Assembly: GCA_963774445.1 (NCBI GenBank)
Contig: CAVZFC010000019.1
Coordinates: 124,001-188,000, forward strand
Origin: CAVUQH01 sp963774445
GTDB lineage: Bacteria > Myxococcota_A > Polyangia > Haliangiales > Haliangiaceae
Direction: 5' to 3'
DNA length: 64,000 bases
Below, in pieces: positions 48,023 to 57,527 of this stretch. Each line of letters begins with the position of its first letter. Position 1 is the first letter of the stretch. Under the pieces are notes generated by a model that was not told the origin of the DNA, searched no databases, and worked only from the letters and a program-made list of their open reading frames with translations. Made by a program: the position numbers and the translations under genes.

Positions 48023-49653
48023 GCCTCACCTCCCGGATCGCTCTCGCGGTCCCTGCCGCGCCGTCGCTCGCGCCGCCGCAGCCACATCAGCAGCGGCAGC
48101 GGGAACATCGCCCAGATGACCGCGACGGCGGTGGCGGCGGTCTGCCGCGCGGTGGCGCCAGAGGCGTTGCAGCTCGAGCTCGACGAGCCGCCGCAACCGC
48201 CGCCGCTGCTCGAGTCGTTGCTGCAGCTGCCGCAGCCGCCGCCGCTGCTCGAGTCGTTGCTGCAACTGCCACACCCGCCACCGCTGCTCGAATTGTTGCT
48301 GCAGCTGCCGCAGCCGCTGCTGTCGGTGGAGCTGCCACCGCAGCCGGAGTCACAGCCGCTGCCCGAGCTACTCGAATCGTTGCTGCAGCTGCCACAGCCG
48401 CCGCTGCTACCGCTGGAGCTGTCGTCGCAGCTCGAGCTGCAGTCGATCGTGTTGGAGCAGTCGGGATCGCCGCAGCTGGGCGAGCACTGCGGCGAGAAGT
48501 CGCAGTTGGTGTCGCTGCCCCCGCACGACGCGCTCGGGTCGCGCGCGGGCGGCGGCTCGGGCGACGGCCCCGCATCGCTGGGCGGTCCGGGATAGTCGTC
48601 GGCCGGATCGCCGTACAGCGTGCTCAGGCACGAGTCCAGCCCATCGCGGCAGACCGGGTCGTCGACGAAATTCCGGTTGGCGTCGAGCGCCGCCAGCTGG
48701 TTGCTCGCCGTCGACACCGCGCTGCAGCCGGGCACCGCGTCGCCGGCACAGCTCTCGACCGTGCGAATCGCCAGCGCCAGATTGACGCAGAAGAGGAAGT
48801 AGCCGACGCCGTCGGCGGCACTCAGCGTCGTGCACTCGGCGTTGCCGTCGGCGGCATCGCGCGACTCGGCGTCGCACGTCGACGAGGGCAGGCACGACTC
48901 GCAGCGCAGCCGCTCGGCCGCCGCGCACTCGGCCACCGATCCATAGAACGAGTACGGATTGCCCGCGGCCGCCGCGCGGACTGCCGAGACGACAGCCGGC
49001 ACCGCGGCGCGCGCGCCGCTCATCGCCACGGCGCGCACGTCGCCGTCCGCATCCGGCTCGGCCGCCGCCAGGAGCACCGGGTTGACCAGCAGCACGGGCG
49101 GATCCGAGACGCGCGCGGCGCCGAAACCGACCTGCTCGGCCGGCTCGACGCGCAGCCCGTCCGCCGTTCCGCCCGAGGCCCGCGCCAGCGCGACGAGCAC
49201 TCGACGCCGCGTTCGCGCCAGCTCTGCCAGCACGGGTCGATCCCAGCGCGCCAGTTCGAGCGCGGCATCGGCACCCTCGTCCGGCGCCAGCCCGGCCATT
49301 CCCACGGGCGACACGATCACGTCGAAGCCGTCGAGGTCGGCGCGCGCCAGCGGCACCGCGTCGCGCCCGCGACCGTCGCGCAGGCGGTCGTAGCTCTCCA
49401 GACTCGAGACCACCGAGGCGAGATCGGTGCGCCCCGGGCCGAGCGGCACCGCGACGGCGCCCGCGCCATCGTCCAGCCGCGCCTCGATCACGCCCCGCGC
49501 CGCCGCGCGCTCGCTGGCGCTCCAGTCCGCGGCCAGCTCTGGCGACATGCCCAGGAGATCCCGCAGCGACAGCTCGGCCGGATCGATGCTCGTATCTATG
49601 GCGCTGCAGGCCGATAGCCCACACAGCAGCACCACGGCGTGCCATCGTGTCAT
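48019..49653 (-). CDS. Cys-rich repeat lipoprotein with C-terminal Cys/helix/Arg anchor (MYXO-CTERM-like)
   Basis: This 544-aa protein begins with a lipobox (VVLLCGLSAC, Cys16). Residues about 20-370 are a soluble domain with scattered Cys pairs (CESCLPSSTC). A Pro/Ser linker leads to a Ser/Gly/Cys-rich region with near-exact 13-aa repeats (GCGSCSNDSSSGG, 48193-48309) and more degenerate copies. The end has SSSCNASGA, a hydrophobic helix (TAVAVIWAMFPLPLLMWL) and an Arg cluster (RRRERRRGR), the same Cys-helix-Arg order as MYXO-CTERM and GlyGly-CTERM sorting tails. It probably reaches the cell surface. It is coupled to the Lgt-like gene by a GTGA overlap. Confidence 0.7.
   Translation of the reverse strand: MTRWHAVVLLCGLSACSAIDTSIDPAELSLRDLLGMSPELAADWSASERAAARGVIEARLDDGAGAVAVPLGPGRTDLASVVSSLESYDRLRDGRGRDAVPLARADLDGFDVIVSPVGMAGLAPDEGADAALELARWDRPVLAELARTRRRVLVALARASGGTADGLRVEPAEQVGFGAARVSDPPVLLVNPVLLAAAEPDADGDVRAVAMSGARAAVPAVVSAVRAAAAGNPYSFYGSVAECAAAERLRCESCLPSSTCDAESRDAADGNAECTTLSAADGVGYFLFCVNLALAIRTVESCAGDAVPGCSAVSTASNQLAALDANRNFVDDPVCRDGLDSCLSTLYGDPADDYPGPPSDAGPSPEPPPARDPSASCGGSDTNCDFSPQCSPSCGDPDCSNTIDCSSSCDDSSSGSSGGCGSCSNDSSSSGSGCDSGCGGSSTDSSGCGSCSNNSSSGGGCGSCSNDSSSGGGCGSCSNDSSSGGGCGGSSSSSCNASGATARQTAATAVAVIWAMFPLPLLMWLRRRERRRGRDRESDPGGEA
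48193..48309 (-). repeat. 39-bp coding tandem repeat (13-aa Cys/Ser/Gly units)
   Basis: Three consecutive 39-bp units encode GCGSCSNxSSSGG. Units one and two are nearly identical, the third (48271-48309) has several silent and N/D changes. More diverged units continue to about 48430. Each unit contributes two Cys. Copy number may vary by slippage. Confidence 0.85.
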
Positions 49654-49700
49654 GAATCCCCCCTGACGTCGCGGAGAGCCTCCGCGCTATAGTTGACGCC

Positions 49701-50417
49701 GTGGCGGTGACGACGCAGACTTGGCGGACGCTCAGCCTCGTCTTCGCGGTCACCACGGTACTCGCGTGGTGGCAGGCTTGCAAGACGAGGGCTACGCTGA
49801 CCGACGAGCGCGCCGCGCGCGATCTCGATCGCGCCCTCGCCGAGGTGCGACCCGGCACCACCGCGCCCGCACCCGGCGACGATTCGCCACGCACACACGC
49901 GGACGGTGAACGCGCGGCATCCGGCGACCGCAACGGCCCGCCGGTGACGCCGGTCGTGAAGCTGCCGACCGAAGTCGGCGCCCTCGCCGCCGCCTTCGCC
50001 CCACTTCCGGACGAGACGATGTTCGACTACCGCGATCGGATCTTGCCGGTGGCCGAGCAGTTGCTCGCGCCGCAGCGCGCCCGCGTCCAGCGCGACCTCG
50101 ATCGATTCGCCGACGAAGCCGGCCTCGACGCCGAGCAGCGCGCCGCGCTGGACCAGACGGTGCGCGACACCGCCGACCGCCTGCGCGAGCGCGTGATCCA
50201 GGGCGTGATGAACGGCGAGGTCATGCCACCGTGGCGACCGACGTCGGTGGTCGGCTTCGGCCGCGACGTGCTCGACATCCTCGATCAAATGGCCCACCGT
50301 TTCCGCGACTCGCTCACCCCGGCCCAGCGCGACGCGCTCGACGCCGGCCGCTTCGATCCGATCGACTATCTGGCCTTCTCCACCCGCTGGGAGGAGATGC
50401 TGGGGGTCGATCCGTGA
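49701..50417 (+). CDS. Hypothetical membrane-anchored protein
   Basis: This 238-aa protein has one N-terminal membrane helix (LSLVFAVTTVLAWWQAC) with an uncleaved look, an unstructured Pro/Ala/Asp linker of about 70 residues, and a C-terminal helical domain (DYRDRILPVAEQLLAPQRARVQRDLDRFADEAGLDAEQRAALDQTVRDTADRLRERVIQG). The helical part resembles periplasmic proteins with EF-hand-free helical bundles of the Spy/CpxP type in pattern only. No family is recognised. The GTG start follows a 47-bp gap from the divergent Cys-rich gene, with which it may share a promoter. Confidence 0.6.
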   Translation: MAVTTQTWRTLSLVFAVTTVLAWWQACKTRATLTDERAARDLDRALAEVRPGTTAPAPGDDSPRTHADGERAASGDRNGPPVTPVVKLPTEVGALAAAFAPLPDETMFDYRDRILPVAEQLLAPQRARVQRDLDRFADEAGLDAEQRAALDQTVRDTADRLRERVIQGVMNGEVMPPWRPTSVVGFGRDVLDILDQMAHRFRDSLTPAQRDALDAGRFDPIDYLAFSTRWEEMLGVDP

Positions 50418-50571
50418 ACCGCACATCCGCGACCACGCTAGCCGCCACTGTCGCGCGCAGCCCCCACCTCACGCCCTCCTCACGCCGCACCACACCACAG
50501 GCGTGTCTAGCCATACACACGCCAAACACCCTTTTCGCGGACAACCCCGCGAACTTGTGTGCGCCCCAGGC

Positions 50572-50587
50572 TGGCGCGACCCTTGCT
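50572..50587 (+). promoter_or_regulatory. Sigma-54-type (-24/-12) promoter of the kinase gene
   Basis: TGGCGCGACCCTTGCT matches the consensus TGGCACG-N4-TTGCW at all but one position, with exact GG-N10-GC spacing. Transcription would start near 50598-50600, at or just before the annotated GTG, giving a very short leader; the next in-frame GTG is at 50612. An enhancer-binding protein would be required. Confidence 0.55.
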
Positions 50588-50599
50588 TAGTCGGAGTCC

Positions 50600-51505
50600 G
50601 TGTTGTCGACCGTGCCCCCCATCGAAGCCAATCTCTCCTCCGACGAGCCGGATCGCCTGATCGGGCACAGCTTGCACGGCCGCTACCGCGTCCGCCGCCT
50701 CCTGGGCGCCGGCACCATGGCCCGCGTCTACCTCGCCCACCAGGTCTCGGTCGGGCGCGAGGTGGCGGTCAAGGTGCTGCGCACCGAGCTGACCGACGAG
50801 GACTCCGCCGTCCGCTTTCGCCGCGAGGTCGAGGCGGTCGCGCGCCTGCGCTCGCCCCACGCGATCCAGTTCTACGACTGCGGCGCCACCCCCAGCGGCT
50901 ACACCTTCATCGTCATGGAGTTCCTCGAGGGCGAGACGCTGCGCGAGCGCCTCGAGCGGCGCGGTGCGCTGGCGCCCGGCGAGACCCTGTCGATCGTCGC
51001 GCAGGCGGCCAGCGCGCTCGGCGAAGCGCACGCCGCCGGCATCGTCCACCGCGACCTCAAGCCGGAGAACATCCACTTCACCGACTACCCGTCGCCGCTG
51101 TCGCCGTTCGTCAAGGTGCTCGACTTCGGCCTGGCCCAGCTGGCCGACTCGCAGCGCACGCCGGTTGACATCACCGGCAAGCACACGACCGTCGGCACGC
51201 CCGCCTACCTGGCGCCCGAAGCAGCCAAGGTCGGTCACGTCACGGACTGGCGCTGCGACATCTACGCCCTCGGCGTCATCACCTTCGAGATGCTCACCGG
51301 GGTGCGCCCGTTTGGCGGCCGCACGCCGCTCGAGGCGATGGTCGCCCACGTCCGCGACCCGATCCCCAGCGCCTTCCGGCTCAAGCCGCAGCTCGGCCCG
51401 CGCATCGACGACTTCTTCGCCCAGGTGCTGGCCAAAGAGCCGCAGGAGCGAATCTCCAACGCCGCGCTGGTCGCCGAGGCGCTGGGCGAAGCGCTGTCGG
51501 GCTGA
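50600..51505 (+). CDS. Ser/Thr protein kinase, minimal soluble form
   Basis: This 301-aa protein is essentially just a kinase domain: Gly loop LLGAGTMARVYLA, VAVKVLR lysine, HRDLKPENIHF, DFGLAQLAD, GTPAYLAPE activation end and a short C-lobe (MLTGVRPFGGRTPLEAMVAHVRD). All catalytic residues are intact. There is no membrane helix or sensor, so regulation must come from partners or expression. The upstream sigma-54-like promoter suggests conditional expression. It lies immediately upstream of the efflux operon but is separated from it by 112 bp with its own putative control site. Confidence 0.9.
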   Translation: MLSTVPPIEANLSSDEPDRLIGHSLHGRYRVRRLLGAGTMARVYLAHQVSVGREVAVKVLRTELTDEDSAVRFRREVEAVARLRSPHAIQFYDCGATPSGYTFIVMEFLEGETLRERLERRGALAPGETLSIVAQAASALGEAHAAGIVHRDLKPENIHFTDYPSPLSPFVKVLDFGLAQLADSQRTPVDITGKHTTVGTPAYLAPEAAKVGHVTDWRCDIYALGVITFEMLTGVRPFGGRTPLEAMVAHVRDPIPSAFRLKPQLGPRIDDFFAQVLAKEPQERISNAALVAEALGEALSG

Positions 51506-51534
51506 CCGATCGGGCCGGTCGCGGCCCCGTCTCC

Positions 51535-51550
51535 TTAAGTTTTGTTAAGT
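51535..51550. promoter_or_regulatory. Direct TTAAGT repeat upstream of efflux operon
   Basis: TTAAGT-TTTG-TTAAGT, two identical hexamers with a 10-bp period, stands in an AT-rich patch of an otherwise GC-rich gap, 68 bp before the adaptor start. Direct repeats of this period are typical binding sites for OmpR/PhoB-type response regulators. No regulator gene is adjacent. Confidence 0.45.
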
Positions 51551-51617
51551 CTTCTCGACTAGTTAAAACAAGAGCGTCGCAAGCCGATCGGCTTTGCCAG
51601 AGGGCAACCGCTCCGCT

Positions 51618-52877
51618 ATGGTCCGGCAGCTGCCCATGTCGGACCTTTCCCGCGACCTCGCGTCCCTCCGCATCGACCGCGACGCCCCGCCCTCCCGCGG
51701 GTGGACCAAGAAGATCATCATCGCGCTGGTCGTCCTGGCCGGCGCCGCTGGCCTGATCTACTTCGTGGCGATCCCGTACCTCCGCGCCCAGGTCTTCCAG
51801 ACCAAGGTCGACGTCACCGAGATCACGCTGGTCTCCCCGGCGCAGGCGTCGATCGAGCTGACCAGCACCGGCTACGTCCAGGCCCAGCGGATCTCCAAGG
51901 TCACCCCCAAGGTCACCGGCAAGGTCACGCGCGTGGAGGTCCAACAGGGGCAGACGGTGAAGGAGGGGGACGTTCTCTACGTGCTCGACACCTCCGATCA
52001 GGCCGCCGCGATCGCTCAGGCCAAGGCCCAGGTCGCCGCCGCGCGCGCCCGTGCCCAGGCCTCCCGTGCCAGCCTGACCGAAATCAAGCTGCAGGCCGAG
52101 CGGGCCCGCCGGCTGGCCGCCCACGGCGTTCGCCCCGAGGCGGCCGCCGACGACCTCGAAGCGCGGCAGAGCTCGCTGGCCCAGCAGGCACGCGCCGCCG
52201 ACGCCGACGTTCGCGCCGCCCAGGCTCAGGTCAAGGCGCTCGAGATCAACCTCGACGGCTACACCGTGCTGGCGCCGATCGCCGGTCGCATCCTCAACAA
52301 GCCGCCCGAGATCGGCGAGGTGATCGCCCCGGTGCCGGGCGCCGCCGCCGCCGAGCTCACCGGGGCGGTGGAGATCGCCGACTTCTCCACGCTCGTGGTC
52401 GAGACCGACGTCCCCGAGGGGCGCCTGCACATGGTGAGGCCGGGAGGGCCGTGCGAGATCGTCCTCGACGCCTTCCCCAGCAAGCGCTTCCGCGGCAAGG
52501 TGCAAGAGATCATCCCGGTGGTCAACCGGGCCAAGGCGACGGTCACGGTCAAGGTCGCCTTCGTCGACGAGCCGACCGGCGTGCTGCCGGACATGAGCGC
52601 GCGCGCCAGCTTCCTCACCGAGGCGCTCGACGCCGCAGCCGTGAAGGAGGCTCCCAAGCTGGTCGTGCCCGAGAGTGCGGTCACCGACCGCGGCGGCGGC
52701 AAGGTGGTGTTCGTCGTCAACGACGGCAAGCTGCGCATGACCTCGGTCGCCCTGGGCGAGAAATACGCGGGCGGCTGGGTACTCACCCAGGGCCCGCCGG
52801 CGGGCACCCACGTGGTCAAGAATCCCAGCGGGTCGCTGTCCGACGGACAGCGTGTTGAAGAAAGGACCGACGGATGA
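51618..52877 (+). CDS. Efflux periplasmic adaptor (MacA/HlyD family)
   Basis: The protein is about 419 aa: one N-terminal membrane helix (KKIIIALVVLAGAAGLIYFVAIPYL), lipoyl-like halves (GYVQAQRISKVTPKVTGKVTRVEVQQGQTVKEGDVLYVLD and YTVLAPIAGRI), a coiled-coil hairpin between them (AQAKAQVAAARARAQASRASLTEIKLQAERARRL), and C-terminal beta-barrel domains. It links the inner-membrane ABC permeases to the outer-membrane channel. Starts are uncertain: ATG 51618 is chosen; TTG 51594 and ATG 51636 are possible. The stop overlaps the ATPase start (ATGA), and all five genes to 57527 form one operon. Confidence 0.87.
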   Translation: MVRQLPMSDLSRDLASLRIDRDAPPSRGWTKKIIIALVVLAGAAGLIYFVAIPYLRAQVFQTKVDVTEITLVSPAQASIELTSTGYVQAQRISKVTPKVTGKVTRVEVQQGQTVKEGDVLYVLDTSDQAAAIAQAKAQVAAARARAQASRASLTEIKLQAERARRLAAHGVRPEAAADDLEARQSSLAQQARAADADVRAAQAQVKALEINLDGYTVLAPIAGRILNKPPEIGEVIAPVPGAAAAELTGAVEIADFSTLVVETDVPEGRLHMVRPGGPCEIVLDAFPSKRFRGKVQEIIPVVNRAKATVTVKVAFVDEPTGVLPDMSARASFLTEALDAAAVKEAPKLVVPESAVTDRGGGKVVFVVNDGKLRMTSVALGEKYAGGWVLTQGPPAGTHVVKNPSGSLSDGQRVEERTDG

Positions 52878-53626
52878 GCGACGCGACGACAGAGACCGAC
52901 GAGGGCGGCGAGGAGCACGCGGGCGAAGAAGCCGTCTACCGCGGCACCAAAGAGATCAAGCACATCATCAAGCTGCGCCAGATCAGCAAGACCTACTGGC
53001 GCGGCAAGGAGCGCCTGGACGTGCTCCAGGACCTCGATCTCGACGTGCAGAATGGCGCCTTCGAGGCGCTGATGGGACCGTCGGGCTCGGGCAAGTCGAC
53101 GTTGCTCAACCTGATCGCCGGGCTCGACGTGCCGACCCGCGGAACGGTGCAGATCGACGGCGCCGATGTCGGCGGCATGAGCGAGGGTACCCGGGCCAAG
53201 TGGCGCGCCGCCAACATCGGCTTCGTCTTCCAGTCGTTCAACCTGATCCCGGTGCTCACCGCGCTGCAGAACGTCGAGCTGCCGCTGCTCCTCACCCACC
53301 TGTCCGGCCGCGAGCGCAAGAAGCGGGCGAACATCGCGCTCAAGGCCGTCGGCCTGGCCGACCGGGTGAGCCACCTGCCCAAGCAGCTGTCTGGCGGTCA
53401 GGAGCAGCGCGTGGCCATCGCCCGCGCCATCGTCAACGACCCCAAGATCATCGTCGCCGACGAGCCGACCGGTGACCTCGATCGCGACAGCGCCAGCGAG
53501 GTTCTCGACCTCTTGGGCAAGCTCAACAAGGAGTTCGACAAGACCATCATCATGGTCACCCACGATCCCGCCGCCGCCGAGCGCGCGTCGATCGTGCGCA
53601 AGCTGGACAAGGGCCAGCTCATATGA
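52874..53626 (+). CDS. ABC transporter ATP-binding protein (MacB/LolD type)
   Basis: This 250-aa ATPase has Walker A GPSGSGKST, Q-loop VFQSFNLIP, signature LSGGQEQRVAIARA, Walker B IIVADEPTGDLD and switch His in VTHDP. It has the MacB/LolD-type insertion pattern and an N-terminal acidic leader (TDEGGEEHAGEEA) before the NBD. As in other MacB-family systems it drives mechanotransmission by FtsX-like permeases rather than classical transport. The start overlaps the adaptor stop by 4 bp, and the first permease starts within its stop codon. Confidence 0.93.
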   Translation: MSDATTETDEGGEEHAGEEAVYRGTKEIKHIIKLRQISKTYWRGKERLDVLQDLDLDVQNGAFEALMGPSGSGKSTLLNLIAGLDVPTRGTVQIDGADVGGMSEGTRAKWRAANIGFVFQSFNLIPVLTALQNVELPLLLTHLSGRERKKRANIALKAVGLADRVSHLPKQLSGGQEQRVAIARAIVNDPKIIVADEPTGDLDRDSASEVLDLLGKLNKEFDKTIIMVTHDPAAAERASIVRKLDKGQLI

Positions 53627-54810
53627 ACACCGCCACCTACGCGGCCAAGAACCTGTTGCGCAACAAGGTGCGCACCGGGCTGACGATCCTGGCGATCGTC
53701 ATCACTATGCTGGCGTTCATGGGCCTGCGCACGGTGCTCGACGCGTGGCAGGCGGGCGCCGACTACGCGGCCAAGGATCGCCTGGGCACGCGGCACAAGA
53801 TCACCTTCATCATGCCGCTGCCGCTGAGCTACGTGGACAAGATCCGCGCGAACAAGGACGTCAACGGCCAGCCGCTCGGCGTCACCGACGTCACCTGGGC
53901 CAACTGGTTCGGCGCCAAGAACCCCAAGGCCGAGAAGGATTTCTTCGCCAACATGGCGGTCGATCCGGAGTCGTTCCTGCGCGTCTACGACGAGATCAGC
54001 CTGACGCCCGCGGAGAAGCAGGCGTGGCTGAGCAACCGCCGCGGCGCCATCGCCGGCGACGTGCTGGCCAAGAAGTTCGGATGGAAGGTGGGCGACAAGA
54101 TCAGCCTCGAGGGGACGATTTTCCCCGGCCAGTGGGACTTCGAGCTGTCCGGCATCTACCACGCCGCGCGCAAGTCGGCCGACCGCAACAGCCTCTACTT
54201 CCACTGGAACTACCTCAACGAGTCACTGCCCGACGCGCGCAAGGACAAGGTCGGCTGGATCGCCAGCCGCATCAGCGACCCGTCGAAGAGCGCCGAGATC
54301 TCCAAGAAGATCGATCAACTGTTCGCCGGCTACAGCGACCAGACGCTGACCATGAGCGAGCACCAGCTGCAGATCTCGATGATGGGCATGCTGACCGCGG
54401 TGCTCACCGCGATCAACGTGGTGTCGCTGGTGATCCTGGCCATCATGTTGCTGATCCTGGGCAACACCATCGCCATGGGCGTGCGCGAGCGGACCAACGA
54501 GTACGGCGTACTGCGGGCCATCGGCTTCATGCCGCGACACCTGGTGATGTTCATCCTCGGCGAGGCGGCCACGCTCGGTCTCCTCGGCGGAGGCCTGGGC
54601 ATCCTGTGTGCCTACGGCATCATCGATCACGGCATCGGCCCGGCGCTCGAGGCCAACATGGGCGGCTTCTTCCCGTTCTTCCGCGTCAGCTCTACGACGG
54701 CGCTGATGGGGGTTGGGCTGGCGATTTTGCTCGGCGTCGCCGCCGCCGCCATTCCCGCGTACCGGTCGTCCAAGATCGAGATCGTCGACGCCATCCGGCG
54801 GGTCGGCTGA
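53623..54810 (+). CDS. FtsX-like ABC permease 1
   Basis: This 395-aa protein has an N-terminal membrane helix (VRTGLTILAIVITMLAFMGL), a periplasmic MacB-type domain (residues about 45-260) and three C-terminal helices (VVSLVILAIMLLILGNTIAMGVRERTNEYGVLRAIGF; MFILGEAATLGLLGGGLGIL; LMGVGLAILLGVAAAAIPAYRS), the FtsX/MacB topology. It has no own ATPase domain, so it pairs with the preceding NBD. The start overlaps the NBD stop (ATGA). A second, different FtsX-type permease follows at 10 bp, so a heterodimeric permease is likely. Confidence 0.9.
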   Translation: MNTATYAAKNLLRNKVRTGLTILAIVITMLAFMGLRTVLDAWQAGADYAAKDRLGTRHKITFIMPLPLSYVDKIRANKDVNGQPLGVTDVTWANWFGAKNPKAEKDFFANMAVDPESFLRVYDEISLTPAEKQAWLSNRRGAIAGDVLAKKFGWKVGDKISLEGTIFPGQWDFELSGIYHAARKSADRNSLYFHWNYLNESLPDARKDKVGWIASRISDPSKSAEISKKIDQLFAGYSDQTLTMSEHQLQISMMGMLTAVLTAINVVSLVILAIMLLILGNTIAMGVRERTNEYGVLRAIGFMPRHLVMFILGEAATLGLLGGGLGILCAYGIIDHGIGPALEANMGGFFPFFRVSSTTALMGVGLAILLGVAAAAIPAYRSSKIEIVDAIRRVG

Positions 54811-54820
54811 GGAGAGCGCC

Positions 54821-55987
54821 ATGGTCCCCATCAGCTACAACGTCCGCAGCCTGTTGGTGCGCAAGGCGACCACCATCGCCACCGCGCTGGGCATCGGCCT
54901 GGTGGTCTTCGTGCTCGCCGCCTCGATGATGCTCAGCGACGGCATCCGCAAGACCATGTCCGCGACCGGCCGCACCGACCGCGCCATCGTCCTTCGCGAC
55001 GGCTCCGACGCGGAGCTGTCGAGCAGCATCGACCTGTCCACCGCCAAACTGGTGATGGACAGCCCGGGGGTCAAGCGCGGAGCCGACGGCCCGCTCGGGG
55101 TCGGCGAGCTAGTCGTGGTCATCGCCCTGGAGAAGGTCGGCGAGGCGGGCAAAGTCTCCAACGTGCAGGTGCGCGGCGTCCCCGACAATGCGTTGACCTT
55201 CCACAGCGGCGTGCACATCGTCGACGGCCGCCCGGCCAAGCCCGGCACTGACGAGGTGATGGTCGGCAAGCGCATCCGCGGCCGCTTCGCCCACGTCGAC
55301 CTGGGCGACAGCTTCGAGCTCAAGAACAACCGTCCGGTCACCGTCGTCGGTGTGTTCGAGGACGGCGGCTCGTCGCACGAATCCGAGATCTGGGCCGACG
55401 TTAACACGGTGCGCAGCTCGTTCGGGCGCGACAACCTGGTGTCGTCGGTGACCGTGCAGCTCGACTCGGCCGCCGCCTACGACACCTTCGCCGCCAAGGT
55501 CGAGAGTGACAAACGTCTCGGCCTCGACGCCATGCGCGAGCGCACCTACTACGAGAACTCGAGCGAGGGCACGGCCAAGTTCATGGGCGTGATGGGCCTG
55601 GTCATCGCGATCTTCTTCTCGTTCGGCGCCATGCTCGGCGCGCTGATCACGATGCAGGGCGCCGTCGCCCAGCGCCAGCGGGAGATCGGCACCCTGCGGG
55701 CCCTCGGCTTCTCGCGCAGCTCGATCCTTTTGTCGTTCTTACTCGAGGCCGTGATGATCGCCCTCGTGGGCGGTCTAATCGGCATGGTCGCGGCCCTACT
55801 AATGGGCTTCGTCGAGTTCTCGATGATGAACTTCGCCACCTGGTCCGAGATCGTCTTCACCTTCGATCCGACCCCGTGGACGCTGTTCCTGGCGCTCCTG
55901 TTCGGCACACTCATGGGCATCATCGGCGGCTTCCTCCCGGCCATCCGCGCGGCGCGCATCCATCCCGCCGAAGCGATGCGAGGCTAG
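54821..55987 (+). CDS. FtsX-like ABC permease 2
   Basis: This 388-aa MacB/FtsX-topology permease has helix 1 KATTIATALGIGLVVFVLAASMML, a periplasmic domain (VQVRGVPDNALTFHSGVHIVDGRPAKPGTDEVMVGKRIRGRF) and C-terminal helices (FMGVMGLVIAIFFSFGAMLGALITM; REIGTLRALGFSRSSILLSFLLEAVMIALVGGLIGMV; final FLALLFGTLMGIIGGFLPAIRAARIHPAEAMRG). It is distinct in sequence from permease 1. GAGGAG precedes ATG 54821; the longer in-frame sequence upstream is permease 1 out of frame. It probably forms an asymmetric dimer with permease 1. Confidence 0.9.
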   Translation: MVPISYNVRSLLVRKATTIATALGIGLVVFVLAASMMLSDGIRKTMSATGRTDRAIVLRDGSDAELSSSIDLSTAKLVMDSPGVKRGADGPLGVGELVVVIALEKVGEAGKVSNVQVRGVPDNALTFHSGVHIVDGRPAKPGTDEVMVGKRIRGRFAHVDLGDSFELKNNRPVTVVGVFEDGGSSHESEIWADVNTVRSSFGRDNLVSSVTVQLDSAAAYDTFAAKVESDKRLGLDAMRERTYYENSSEGTAKFMGVMGLVIAIFFSFGAMLGALITMQGAVAQRQREIGTLRALGFSRSSILLSFLLEAVMIALVGGLIGMVAALLMGFVEFSMMNFATWSEIVFTFDPTPWTLFLALLFGTLMGIIGGFLPAIRAARIHPAEAMRG

Positions 55988-55991
55988 ACGA

Positions 55992-57513
<1,522 letters not shown>

Positions 57514-57527
<14 letters not shown>

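Noticed and set aside
48193..48430. Regular 39-bp repeats as a possible CRISPR array
   Set aside because: The units are directly adjacent with no spacers, they are in frame within a long coding gene, and there are no cas genes.
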